Source of the DNA: Saliterribacillus persicus
GTDB taxonomy: Bacteria; Bacillota; Bacilli; Bacillales; Amphibacillaceae
DNA: 32,309 bases
Reading direction: 5' to 3'
Assembly: GCF_003337485.1 (NCBI RefSeq)
Contig: NZ_QPJJ01000025.1
Span: forward strand, 1-32,309
A model generated the notes under the pieces. It ran no database searches and was not told the origin of the DNA. It was given only the letters and a program-made list of their open reading frames with translations. The translations under genes were made by a program, and so were the position numbers. Numbering within the stretch: the stretch's first letter is position 1; the number at the start of each line of letters is the position of its first letter. Shown piece by piece: positions 1 through 7,042 of this stretch.

Positions 1-37
1 TTTCTTTCCCCATTTACTATTTTTTCTTAATTATACA

Positions 38-87
38 CAAAAGCACCCTATAGGTAGACTTTTTTTAAAGTGTCTACTCTATAGGGT
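38..87 (-). terminator. Terminator-like hairpin downstream of ygaE
   Basis: Positions 45-59 pair with 72-87 to form a stem of about 15 bp with one bulged base and an A/T-rich loop. Read on the minus strand it lies just after the ygaE stop codon and is followed by a short T-rich stretch (CTTTTG). The U-tract is weak, so termination efficiency is uncertain. Confidence 0.6.
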
Positions 88-95
88 ACATTTTA

Positions 96-1184
96 TTATT
101 TAAAAGGTAGGAGCTTTTTTCTGTCGTCCTTGAAATCAAAGTCGTGATTCCCATGAAAAGATTGGTAACTATTCAATAATTTTTGCATATGCATGAGTTC
201 ATGATGATACTCCATTAATTGCGAAGCAAGTGGGAGTAATGATAAATGGTTCGCATCATCCTCATTATACACCTGAATAAGTGATTCTACGAGGTAAGGA
301 ATATCTGGTTCTGTGATTTCCTCAATAGATTTTGAACGATTCTTTTTAATTCTCCCCATCGCGCTTAGAAGGAGTCGTTCATGCGCATAGATGACCTTAT
401 CCAGCTCTTCAATTAAGGCATGCTGGAACTTATCTGGTATCGTTTCGATCTTGTCATCAAAATGATGGAATGCCTTTAACACGTCAAACGATTTATGTGA
501 GGTTAAAATCAATTGTCTGAAAATAATTAACTTTCTAGCCTTCGGTAATCTCGTTTTTTTCAAATAAGTACGCTCTTCACTAAATAGTAAGTATGTCGAA
601 TCGATATGACGTAATTCATTTTGAATACGTTGTATCTCAGACTTTAGCGCAGGGTCATCTGATAAGTGCCTCGTTGTAATTCTTAGCCACTGCAATACAT
701 CTGCTGTTGTTAGATCAATATGTCGAAATAACTTTGTTTCGTATTTTGGTGGTAAAAATAATAAATTAACCACGAATGCCGAAACAATACCTAATGTTAA
801 TGAAGAAAACCTTAATCCAGCAAAGGTAAGTAATTCTTGATCCGTTGTTTCCATCATAGCAAGCACCGCTATTATTGCTAGTGCAATGGTATTTTCATTC
901 ATTCTTAGCGACATACAAATACCTATTACGGTGACAATGGTAAACCCGATAATTATTGGGTCATTTCCTAAGGAGAATGCCACAAAAGTAGCGAGTCCGA
1001 CACCGATTATATTTGCTTGAATTTGCTCTAGTATCGTTTGGAATGAACGATAGATGTTTGGTTGAATCGCAAACGCAGCCGCGATACCAGCAAAAGTTGC
1101 AGACGGTAACCCGATTAAATTTGCAAAATACAAGGCGACCGCTACTGATATTCCTGTTTTAAGCATTCTGGCGCCTAGCTTCAT
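96..1184 (-). CDS. ygaE: YgaE-like aromatic acid exporter family membrane protein
   Basis: This is a 362-aa protein. The first ~145 residues hold several closely packed hydrophobic helices (ALYFANLIGLPSATFAGIAA and following segments to about LLFLPPKY). The rest is a hydrophilic, helical cytoplasmic domain of about 210 residues rich in charged residues. This layout matches the DUF939 / ArAE_1 group of aromatic-acid-exporter-like proteins to which B. subtilis YgaE belongs; the transported substrate is not known. I chose the ATG at 1184 (MKLGARMLKTG) because AAGGA sits 9 nt upstream. The in-frame ATG at 1193 directly abuts that ribosome binding site. A TATAAT at 1219-1224 (minus strand) gives a leader of about 28 nt. 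It lies next to gsaB, as I recall in B. subtilis, which supports the name. Confidence 0.8.
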   Translation of the reverse strand: MKLGARMLKTGISVAVALYFANLIGLPSATFAGIAAAFAIQPNIYRSFQTILEQIQANIIGVGLATFVAFSLGNDPIIIGFTIVTVIGICMSLRMNENTIALAIIAVLAMMETTDQELLTFAGLRFSSLTLGIVSAFVVNLLFLPPKYETKLFRHIDLTTADVLQWLRITTRHLSDDPALKSEIQRIQNELRHIDSTYLLFSEERTYLKKTRLPKARKLIIFRQLILTSHKSFDVLKAFHHFDDKIETIPDKFQHALIEELDKVIYAHERLLLSAMGRIKKNRSKSIEEITEPDIPYLVESLIQVYNEDDANHLSLLPLASQLMEYHHELMHMQKLLNSYQSFHGNHDFDFKDDRKKLLPFK

Positions 1185-1218
1185 AAATCTCATTCCTTTT
1201 CCATCCGATTTCCCTTAC

Positions 1219-1247
1219 ATTATAGCAGATTAAAAGAATTGTTCCAT
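1219..1247 (-). promoter_or_regulatory. Probable ygaE promoter
   Basis: On the minus strand TATAAT (1219-1224) is preceded at 17 nt by a weak -35 (ATGGAA). It lies about 35 bp upstream of the chosen ygaE start. Having its own promoter suggests that ygaE does not depend on the promoter at 1453-1480. Confidence 0.55.
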
Positions 1248-1343
1248 TAATTAGGGAATAGCTTGTTAGATTGCTATATTTATATCTATGTGGACATGCA
1301 TATAATATGTATAGTTTTCGTGAAAGCATTTTCATTTTAAACC

Positions 1344-1446
1344 AAAAAATGCTTTTGCAACAAGTGCAAAAGCCAAGTCATCATGCTTTGAAGGGAAGTC
1401 ATACAAATTGACAATAAAAAGCATGAGGTGAAAATTTTAAATTTTC
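1344..1446 (-). ncRNA. Candidate small RNA with its own promoter and terminator
   Basis: Minus-strand unit. The -35 is TTGACA (1475-1480), then 16 nt, then the -10 TATTAT (1453-1458), predicting a start near 1446. It ends with a perfect 9-bp hairpin (1351-1373, GCTTTTGCA/TGCAAAAGC) followed by six T's (1344-1349). The predicted RNA is about 103 nt. Other structure: a 5' A/U hairpin (GAAAAT...ATTTTC) and a central stem CATGCTTT/AAAGCATG. Two CU-rich stretches, TCACCTC between the first two stems and ACTTCCCTTC in the central loop, are complementary to Shine-Dalgarno sequences. There is no convincing ORF. It could be a trans-acting sRNA, or a terminated leader of ygaE, which lies 150 nt further on. 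I do not recognise it as a named RNA. Confidence 0.55.
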
Positions 1447-1452
1447 AGACTA

Positions 1453-1480
1453 ATAATAACACAGATAAAAACTTTGTCAA
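1453..1480 (-). promoter_or_regulatory. Sigma-A-type promoter of the candidate small RNA
   Basis: TTGACA at 1475-1480 (perfect -35), a 16-nt spacer and TATTAT at 1453-1458 (5 of 6 match) are read on the minus strand. This is one of the best promoter matches in the window, and no protein gene begins within 250 bp downstream of it. Confidence 0.6.
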
Positions 1481-1547
1481 TATATATACAGCAAAATGAA
1501 TAAATAAACATTAAAAAGTAGGTGACGGTGTGAGTGTTGAAGCTATT

Positions 1548-1646
1548 AAATTATTATTCTAGTTTTGTTTTAATAATAATTTATAGAGAGTTGTAGCGAA
1601 AATGTAAATATCGAAAAACACTTTATCTTTTAAGGGTGATAAAGTG
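1548..1646. other. Two hairpins in the ygaE-gsaB intergenic region
   Basis: An 11-bp A/T-only perfect inverted repeat (AAATTATTATT at 1548-1558 with AATAATAATTT at 1572-1582) and a 9-bp repeat (CACTTTATC at 1619-1627 with GATAAAGTG at 1638-1646) lie between the gsaB terminator and the small-RNA promoter. Neither has a clear U-tract. The 521-bp gap holds no other gene that I can support. Confidence 0.35.
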
Positions 1647-1670
1647 ATGCTAGTTTGTTGATAGTATATA

Positions 1671-1707
1671 AAAAATGATCCATGCTATATTTCTTCCAGC
1701 ATGGATC
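1671..1707 (-). terminator. gsaB intrinsic terminator
   Basis: A perfect 10-bp stem (GATCCATGCT at 1677-1686, AGCATGGATC at 1698-1707) is followed on the minus strand by ATTTTT. It lies 8 nt beyond the gsaB stop codon. Confidence 0.9.
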
Positions 1708-1714
1708 AATTATA

Positions 1715-3004
1715 TTATTTCATTTGTTCAAATGCTTTATCAACACAGGTAATTGCGTGATCAATATCTGCTTCAGAGTGTGCAATAGTTAAAAACCATG
1801 CTTCATACTTGGAGGGAGCTAAATTAATACCCTGATTCAGTAATAACTTAAAGAATTGACCAAATTTTTCTCCGTCTGTTGCTTCTGCTTGTGCATAGTT
1901 TTTAATTTTTTCATCCGTGAAATAAACTGTTAGTGCACCTTTTAAGCGATTAAGCGTAATAATGATGTTATGCTTTTCAGCTGCTTTTAAAATTCCTGCT
2001 TCTAATCGGGCTCCTAATTTGTCTAATTTTTCATATACACCATGTTCTTTTAACACCTCTAAACAGGCAATTCCTGCAGACATAGAAGCGGGATTTCCTG
2101 CCATGGTACCTGCTTGATAAGCTGGGCCTAGTGGTGCTACTTGTTCCATGATTTCCTTCTTTCCACCGTAGGCTCCAATTGGTAGACCGCCACCAATGAT
2201 TTTTCCTAGTGCTGTCATATCGGGTTCAACACCAACGATTTTTTGAGCAGATCCATACGTGAAGCGAAATGCGGTTATAACCTCATCATAAATAACTAGA
2301 GCACCTGCTTCATGTGTCAGTTCATTTACCTTTTCAAGATAGCCTGGTTCAGGTTCGACTATGCCGAAATTACCTACGATCGGTTCGACCAATACTGCGG
2401 CTATTTCGTCACCCCAGTGTGCAAGTGCTTCTTTATACGCTTCAATATCATTAAATGGTACGGTAATCACTTCTTTGGCAGTAGCGGTTGTTACACCTGC
2501 TGAGTCAGGATTTCCGAGTGTGGAAGGTCCAGATCCTGCTTGTACGAGTACGATATCTGAATGGCCATGATAACACCCTGCAAATTTAATGATTTTATCA
2601 CGCTTTGTATATGCACGCGCTACACGAATCGTAGTCATCACAGCTTCTGTACCTGAATTAACGAAGCGGACCTTCTCCATTGATGGAATAGCTTCCTTTA
2701 ACATTTTAGCAAAGGTGTTTTCTAATTTAGTAGGCGTGCCATATAAAACTCCGTTTGCTGCTGATTCTTGAATTGCTTTTGTGATATGAGGATGCGCATG
2801 ACCTGTAATGATAGGGCCATAAGCTCCCAGAAAATCAATATATTTATTGCCATCTACATCATAGAAATAAGCTCCTTCACCACGTTCCATATAGACCGGT
2901 GAGCCACCACCTACCCCTTTGTATGCACGCGAAGGCGAATTAACCCCACCAACAATATGCTCTTGCGCTTCCTTATGTAAAGCCACCGAATTCGAAAAAT
3001 CCAT
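1715..3004 (-). CDS. gsaB: Glutamate-1-semialdehyde 2,1-aminomutase
   Basis: This 429-aa PLP enzyme converts glutamate-1-semialdehyde to 5-aminolevulinate, the committed C5-pathway step to haem, sirohaem and cobalamin. The fold-type I aminotransferase signature is complete: [16 protein letters not shown] near residue 116, the YHGHSD loop near 145, [12 protein letters not shown] near 236, and the PLP lysine K268 in [18 protein letters not shown]. Length matches the HemL family. GGAGG lies 9 nt before the ATG. TATAAT at 3037-3042 (minus strand) is a likely -10 with no clear -35. B. subtilis has both hemL, in the main hem operon, and gsaB. The ygaE neighbour and absence of other hem genes identify this copy as the gsaB type. 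Annotation as hemL would also be acceptable. Confidence 0.95.
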   Translation of the reverse strand: MDFSNSVALHKEAQEHIVGGVNSPSRAYKGVGGGSPVYMERGEGAYFYDVDGNKYIDFLGAYGPIITGHAHPHITKAIQESAANGVLYGTPTKLENTFAKMLKEAIPSMEKVRFVNSGTEAVMTTIRVARAYTKRDKIIKFAGCYHGHSDIVLVQAGSGPSTLGNPDSAGVTTATAKEVITVPFNDIEAYKEALAHWGDEIAAVLVEPIVGNFGIVEPEPGYLEKVNELTHEAGALVIYDEVITAFRFTYGSAQKIVGVEPDMTALGKIIGGGLPIGAYGGKKEIMEQVAPLGPAYQAGTMAGNPASMSAGIACLEVLKEHGVYEKLDKLGARLEAGILKAAEKHNIIITLNRLKGALTVYFTDEKIKNYAQAEATDGEKFGQFFKLLLNQGINLAPSKYEAWFLTIAHSEADIDHAITCVDKAFEQMK

Positions 3005-3438
3005 TCTAAAACCTCCAATATCTAAAATCCAACTCCATTATAGCATTGAGGCAAAGCCTGGTACCACTCATGAGAAAGATGGTGCCTGTCACCACCCGGT
3101 TTTTGTCAAATTCGGTCGATGGGGTGGTTGTGAATTTTAGGTGTGTGATACTAGGGAAATGTAAAATAAGCGAAATCAATTAGAGTAGCATGGTATAATA
3201 AATTACAAATAATCACCAAACTGGAATAACTGTAAAAATACAGAGTATAAATTCCATAATCGTCCAAGAAATGCTTCTTAATTATTAAGGTCCACCCCTG
3301 TTTTTATTGTATAGAACTTTATCAAAAAGATGTAATTCTAGAAGATTACTACACGAAAGATTATGGCTAAGGATGAGAACAAAAAAGAAAACATTGGCTC
3401 ATAAAAGCAAAGCGAAATTATTTATTTAGTAAAGAGAG
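3005..3438. other. Intergenic region without a supported gene
   Basis: It contains the gsaB -10 (TATAAT, minus strand, 3037-3042), one copy of the CACCACCC repeat (3079-3132) and an extended -10 on the plus strand (TGGTATAAT ending near 3198) with no good -35. An open frame of about 40 codons ends near 3429 but has no good start and no recognisable product. Confidence 0.5.
3079..3132. repeat. Dispersed imperfect palindrome, copy 1
   Basis: ACCACCC (3091-3097) pairs with GGGTGGT (3122-3128) around a T-rich loop. It is preceded by GGTGCCTGTCACC. The core CTGTCACCACCC followed by -TTTTTGTC recurs at 5200-5243. Two related copies 2.1 kb apart suggest a short dispersed repeat of the kind found in Bacillaceae intergenic regions. 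No T-tract follows this copy on either strand. Confidence 0.55.
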
Positions 3439-3771
3439 GTGTTAGATATTTATCAGTTAAGTAGAATGATCGCTTCACTAACAATTGGTTTTGTTATTTT
3501 GTATGTAGGAGTTTTATTAAATGATTTTATACTGAAAAACACTTCAATAGTAATGTTATTATTTGTTGTTATAGCGGTTATAATTGCTAATAAAATTGGG
3601 AACAAACTTTGGTATGGTATAGGTTCTTTTATTTTATTCTTTATTTTTTCTAGCCAGTTCACAATATTCTTAGGAGAGCCAGAAGAAATACAGTTAATAA
3701 CTGATTCTCTTGTTTTACAAGGTATCGTAGCGCTTATTGTCACTCTAATTCTAGATTTAATAGAAAAATAG
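3439..3771 (+). CDS. Small hypothetical membrane protein (about 107-110 aa)
   Basis: Not recognised. It has three or four hydrophobic segments: ASLTIGFVILYVGVLL, TSIVMLLFVVIAVIIA, YGIGSFILFFIFSS and the C-terminal GIVALIVTLILDLI. It resembles many short Bacillaceae integral membrane proteins of unknown role. The start is uncertain. GTG at 3439 overlaps the only ribosome binding site (AGAGGTG, 3435-3441). The in-frame ATT at 3448 is 6 nt beyond that site and would give an ordinary N-terminus (xYQLSRM). The first in-frame ATG is at 3466. It stands alone between a repeat-bearing gap and its own terminator. Confidence 0.6.
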   Translation: MLDIYQLSRMIASLTIGFVILYVGVLLNDFILKNTSIVMLLFVVIAVIIANKIGNKLWYGIGSFILFFIFSSQFTIFLGEPEEIQLITDSLVLQGIVALIVTLILDLIEK

Positions 3772-4079
3772 CGTGCCACCTATATCACTTAGTATTGATG
3801 AGTCGTACTGCATCCAAATTGTTAGAAACACCTTTTAACAATTAAAGATGCAGTTTTTTTGTTTGAGCATACTATCTTGTAAGAATAATCATTACCTCAG
3901 ATTTCAAAATAAATAATTAATAGTTTCTTATTAGATAAAGGTCAAAAATGATATGTTTAATAGCATATTTTATCGAACTTCGCGGGTTTATATGTTGACT
4001 GTTGTAAGAAAAAGTTGAAATAAATCATATGGTGGAAAATATAAACAAAAATGTAATATAGAGTTAAATGATTATTTAA
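3772..4079. other. AT-rich intergenic region before the pectate lyase gene
   Basis: Apart from the terminator at 3807-3861 and the pectate lyase promoter and cre that begin at 4080, I see no gene, RNA or clear repeat here. Confidence 0.4.
3807..3861 (+). terminator. Terminator after the small membrane protein gene
   Basis: A two-part stem (ACTGCATC/GATGCAGT outside, ATTGTTA/TAACAAT inside) is followed by seven T's. It lies 36 nt beyond the stop codon at 3771. Confidence 0.85.
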
Positions 4080-4102
4080 TGTAAGCGCTATCTTGATATA
4101 AT
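4080..4102 (+). promoter_or_regulatory. Pectate lyase promoter with a CcpA cre site
   Basis: TGTAAGCGCTATCT (4080-4093) matches the cre consensus TGWAANCGNTNWCA at 13 of 14 positions. The -10 TATAAT (4097-4102) lies 3 bp downstream, so the cre fills the spacer where the -35/-10 gap would be. The -35 itself is poor. Catabolite repression by CcpA/HPr-Ser-P is the expected control for an extracellular polysaccharide lyase. This is inferred from the motif and its position. Confidence 0.75.
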
Positions 4103-4127
4103 GGTAGTATCCAAATAGGAAGGAGGG

Positions 4128-4166
4128 ATGATGTTATCATCTTTGTATATGCCAGAACGTAATTAA
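4128..4166 (+). CDS. Possible 11-12 codon leader peptide upstream of the pectate lyase gene
   Basis: A strong ribosome binding site (AGGAGGG, 4121-4127) precedes two tandem ATGs (4128 and 4131) that open a short frame encoding (M)[11 protein letters not shown] and stopping at 4166. The stop lies 4 nt before the first possible pectate lyase ATG and 25 nt before the better one. The AGGAGGG is far stronger than any site before the lyase start, so ribosomes should load here first. It could be a regulatory leader peptide, a translational-coupling device, or chance. Confidence 0.35.
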   Translation: MMLSSLYMPERN

Positions 4167-4191
4167 AATTATGAAGGGACGTGAGAGAAAG

Positions 4192-5190
4192 ATGAGAAAA
4201 AGATTACTGAAAATTGCTTTAGCTAGTTTAGTTGTTAGTTTCTTAGTCGGTTTATCTTTACAAACAGTATCTGCTAATACCCCTGATTTTAGTATGACAG
4301 GTTTTGCTACATTTGATGGCGGAACAACTGGAGGAGAAGGAGGAGATACTGTTACAGTTCAAACAGGAGATGAATTAGTCCAAGCATTAAAGGATAAGGA
4401 TGATAATACTCCATTAACTGTTTATGTAGATGGCACCATTACTCCAAATAATACTTCTGATAGCAAAATAAATATCAAGGATATTTCAGATGTTTCTATT
4501 TTAGGAGTAGGTACAGATGGTGAACTAGATGGGATCGGCATCAAAGTATGGCGGGCAAACAATATCATCATCCGAAACCTCACGATTCACGAAGTAAGAG
4601 CTGGTGACAAAGATGCTATTAGTATCGAAGGACCTTCGAATAACATTTGGGTGGATCATAACGAGCTTTATGCAAGCCTAAATGTGGACAAGGATTACTA
4701 TGATGGTCTTTTCGATGTGAAAAGAGATGCGCATAATATTACTTTCTCATGGAATTATGTACACGATGGATGGAAGGCGATGTTAATGGGATCATCAGAT
4801 AGTGATAATGGAGATCGTAACATCACATTCCATCATAACCACTTTAAAAATCTAAATTCACGTGTCCCATCCTTCCGATATGGTGAAGGGCACCTTTATA
4901 ATAACTATTTCGAAGGCATTGTTGACACAGGAATTAACGCACGAATGGGTGCAGAGTTACTTGTTGAAAATAATGTTTTCGAAAATTCAAAAGATCCATT
5001 AGGTTACTGGTATAGTAGCCAGCCAGGGTATTGGAACGTTTCCAACAACCTATATATAAACAGTACAGGAAGCCAACCAACAACATCCACTACAAACTAT
5101 ACCGTTTCCTACAACTATAATTTAACACCTGTTCAAGATGTGAAATCAATAGTCACACAATACGCAGGAGTTGGAGTAGTCCAACCTTAG
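4192..5190 (+). CDS. Secreted pectate lyase, polysaccharide lyase family 1
   Basis: The 332-aa protein cleaves de-esterified pectin (polygalacturonate) by calcium-dependent beta-elimination outside the cell. Residues 1-28 form a Sec signal peptide: a basic MRKRLLK start, a hydrophobic core and VSA before the mature N-terminus. The rest is the right-handed beta-helix of PL1. Family motifs are present in order: IWVDHNEL, the calcium-site region [18 protein letters not shown], and [20 protein letters not shown], where the RVPSFR arginine is the catalytic-base position. I preferred the ATG at 4192, with AAGGGA 12 nt upstream, because the in-frame ATG at 4171 has no ribosome binding site. No pectin-catabolism or transport genes lie nearby, so it is a stand-alone scavenging enzyme. 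Expression should be carbon-repressed through the cre at 4080. Confidence 0.9.
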   Translation: MRKRLLKIALASLVVSFLVGLSLQTVSANTPDFSMTGFATFDGGTTGGEGGDTVTVQTGDELVQALKDKDDNTPLTVYVDGTITPNNTSDSKINIKDISDVSILGVGTDGELDGIGIKVWRANNIIIRNLTIHEVRAGDKDAISIEGPSNNIWVDHNELYASLNVDKDYYDGLFDVKRDAHNITFSWNYVHDGWKAMLMGSSDSDNGDRNITFHHNHFKNLNSRVPSFRYGEGHLYNNYFEGIVDTGINARMGAELLVENNVFENSKDPLGYWYSSQPGYWNVSNNLYINSTGSQPTTSTTNYTVSYNYNLTPVQDVKSIVTQYAGVGVVQP

Positions 5191-5203
5191 ACAGAGTAAC
5201 TGT

Positions 5204-5256
5204 CACCACCCAGTTTTTGTCGATTAAAGTCGACTGGGTGGTGGCATTTTTATTTT
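5204..5256 (+). terminator. Pectate lyase terminator, copy 2 of the CACCACCC repeat
   Basis: A perfect 11-bp stem (CACCACCCAGT at 5204-5214 with ACTGGGTGGTG at 5233-5243) is followed by GCATTTTTATTTTT. The left arm and loop share CTGTCACCACCC and TTTTTGTC with the palindrome at 3079-3132. A member of the dispersed repeat therefore appears to serve as the terminator here. Confidence 0.85.
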
Positions 5257-5351
5257 TGGTTAAAATTTTCCTTTTTTTAGATAATCTCCTATGATTTTAT
5301 GTTAAAATGTCTTTTACTATAAACTCTATCAAACTGCAGGAGGGTTAGTAA

Positions 5352-5513
5352 GTGATTGTTTTTATGTATGTATTAGCGGTTATAGTAGTTTTTTTAACGT
5401 TGGTCGTCATTTTAAAGGGAATTTCTGATCGATTTTTCAAACCTCAGAAAGACTTATTGCAACGTATAAATCAATTAGAAGAAAGAGTTCGAGTTTTAGA
5501 GGATAAAGCTTAA
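5352..5513 (+). CDS. 53-aa membrane protein with a C-terminal coiled coil
   Basis: Not recognised. The GTG start at 5352 has AGGAGGG 7 nt upstream. Residues 2-24 form one transmembrane helix (IVFMYVLAVIVVFLTLVVIL). It is followed by a basic/aromatic stretch (KGISDRFFKPQ) and a short coiled coil with leucines at heptad spacing (LLQRINQLEERVRVLEDK). The topology suggests a single-pass anchor with a cytoplasmic helix. Another tiny single-pass protein follows after 26 nt, and a GNAT gene after that. The good ribosome binding site and the tandem arrangement argue for a real gene. Confidence 0.65.
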   Translation: MIVFMYVLAVIVVFLTLVVILKGISDRFFKPQKDLLQRINQLEERVRVLEDKA

Positions 5514-5539
5514 AATACTTTTCATAGAGAGGGAGATAA

Positions 5540-5719
5540 ATGAATTTTATATTAACTATAGTCGTCTTCTTCATAATATTTTATATACTCTATTTAGTAA
5601 TAGTAGCTGCTGTGAAGAAGGGTATAAATGACTCGCATCTTGGTTTAGTTTTAGAAAAGAAATATGGATTACAGGAAGACGAAGTAACAGAGCATAGAAA
5701 TGATTTAGATGATCACTAA
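5540..5719 (+). CDS. 59-aa single-pass membrane protein
   Basis: Not recognised. ATG at 5540 has GAGGGAG 5 nt upstream. Residues 3-25 form a transmembrane helix (FILTIVVFFIIFYILYLVIV). A charged tail follows, with AAVKKGINDSHLGLVLEKKYG and an acidic end (EDEVTEHRNDLDDH). Many Bacillaceae encode short proteins with a helix followed by a KKGIxxS-x-LG-x-xLEKKYG-like tail, but I cannot attach a function. It probably shares a transcript with the 53-aa gene upstream, and perhaps with the acetyltransferase that starts 38 nt downstream. Confidence 0.65.
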   Translation: MNFILTIVVFFIIFYILYLVIVAAVKKGINDSHLGLVLEKKYGLQEDEVTEHRNDLDDH

Positions 5720-5757
5720 TAGGTCTCTGTTCAGAAAAATACATAGGGGGAATATAC

Positions 5758-6300
5758 ATGTTTGTACATAAAATTGATGAAGAATTATCTTTAAAGTTAA
5801 TCGATATGAGGGATGCTGAAAAAGTATTTGCTTTAACAAATAACTCTCGTGATTATCTTAAAGAGTGGCTTCCTTGGTTGGAAAAAACAAAAAAGATCGA
5901 GGATACACATGAATACATAAAGGCTTCTTTAAAGGACTTTGCAGAAGATAAAAGTATGAATACCGTTATTCTATATAAGAATGAAATTGTTGGAATCGCT
6001 GGATTCAATCAACTGGATTGGTCAAATAAGCTTGCTTATATCGGATATTGGCTCGATAAAGACTTTCAGGGAAAAGGAATAATGACAAGAGTCTCAAAAG
6101 CTCTTACAGACTACGCTTTTAATGAATTAAATATGAACAAGGTGGAAATTCGAGCTGCTTCAGAAAATAAAAAAAGTAGAAGTGTTCCTGAAAGATTGGA
6201 TTTTGTTGAAGAGGGGCATATTCGACAAGCTGAATATTTATATGATCACTACGTCGACCTTGTGGTGTATGGAATATTAGCTGAAGAGTGGAAAAAATAA
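5758..6300 (+). CDS. RimJ/RimL-type GNAT N-acetyltransferase, YdaF-like
   Basis: This 180-aa single-domain GNAT enzyme transfers acetyl from acetyl-CoA to an N-terminal or side-chain amine. The acyl-CoA pyrophosphate loop reads DKDFQGKGIMTRVSKAL (near residues 100-116, Q-x-x-G-x-G/M type). It is followed by beta-5 KVEIRAASENKKSRSVPERLDFVEEGHIRQAE, the motif typical of RimL/YdaF proteins. The N-terminal RDYLKEWLPWLE helix is also typical of that group. Acetylation of a ribosomal protein or a small amine is possible; the substrate cannot be read from the sequence. GGGGG lies 8 nt before the ATG. Confidence 0.85.
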   Translation: MFVHKIDEELSLKLIDMRDAEKVFALTNNSRDYLKEWLPWLEKTKKIEDTHEYIKASLKDFAEDKSMNTVILYKNEIVGIAGFNQLDWSNKLAYIGYWLDKDFQGKGIMTRVSKALTDYAFNELNMNKVEIRAASENKKSRSVPERLDFVEEGHIRQAEYLYDHYVDLVVYGILAEEWKK

Positions 6301-6357
6301 CGAGCACCAGCACATGGTAAACCGTTAACAAATCCATAAAAAAGGTGGCGATAATTA

Positions 6358-6828
6358 ATGAAACTGAGGCAATTAGAAGCGAGAGATTGTCAGTTTATTT
6401 TACCTATTGTAAATGAGTGGTGGGATGGAAGAGATATGACTCATTTATTTCCTCGTTTCCTTTTTGACCACTTCACGAATACTAGTTTCGTCGTCGAAAT
6501 AGATGGGGATATTATCGGTTTCTTAATAGGATTTTTCTCGCAAACCCACCAGGATGAAGCTTATATCCATGCCGTCGGAATTGCTCCTAAATTTCGAGGA
6601 AAGGGAATAGGGAAATCATTATATCAACATTTTTATATATCTGTAGAAAAAAAGAACGTAAAAAAAGTTCGATGTATTACTTCCGCGCTAAATAAAAATT
6701 CTATCGCCTACCATCAAAAATTAGGTTTCACGCTTGTGGAGGGTGATAAGATAATTAATGGACTTCCCGTGCATAAAAACTATGACGGGAAAGGAAATGA
6801 TCGGGTTTTATTTTTAAAACACTTATAG
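6358..6828 (+). CDS. GNAT family N-acetyltransferase
   Basis: A 156-aa GNAT. Motif A is IHAVGIAPKFRGKGIGKSLYQHF (about residues 70-92, R-G-K-G-I-G acetyl-CoA loop), and motif B includes NSIAYHQKLGFTLVEGD. The ending VHKNYDGKGNDRVLFLKHL is typical of small-molecule or amino-group acetyltransferases. It is of a different subfamily from the GNAT 57 bp upstream, so a recent tandem duplication is unlikely. The ribosome binding site is AAGGTGGCG before ATG 6358. No substrate can be assigned. Confidence 0.85.
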   Translation: MKLRQLEARDCQFILPIVNEWWDGRDMTHLFPRFLFDHFTNTSFVVEIDGDIIGFLIGFFSQTHQDEAYIHAVGIAPKFRGKGIGKSLYQHFYISVEKKNVKKVRCITSALNKNSIAYHQKLGFTLVEGDKIINGLPVHKNYDGKGNDRVLFLKHL

Positions 6829-7042
6829 AATCGACCTAAAGAATAAGTGAAGAATTACATTACAGAAGGTAGTAATCATTGCTAGCTGCATACATCATTT
6901 AAAGATTTAAGCTAAAACATCCATAGTAAAATAACTGATCCATCACTTCTTCATCCGCCTTTTAACAGTAGTTTTAGAAGATATATTGACGGGTAGAGCT
7001 ATAAAGATGAATTTCTATTTAAGCTTATAACGAGGTGATAAT

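Noticed and set aside
1321-1334. Possible cre (TGAAAGCATTTTCA) upstream of ygaE
   Set aside because: The central CG of the cre consensus is CA here, and the site is about 100 bp upstream of the ygaE -10. One mismatch at the most conserved position in AT-rich DNA is not convincing.
2312-2771. Plus-strand open frames of 60-70 codons inside gsaB
   Set aside because: They are opposite-strand shadows of a well-supported 429-codon gene, have no ribosome binding sites and show no recognisable protein features.
3453-3779. Minus-strand 108-codon frame opposite the small membrane protein at 3439
   Set aside because: It lacks a ribosome binding site and covers the terminator-proximal end. The plus-strand frame has membrane helices and a downstream terminator.
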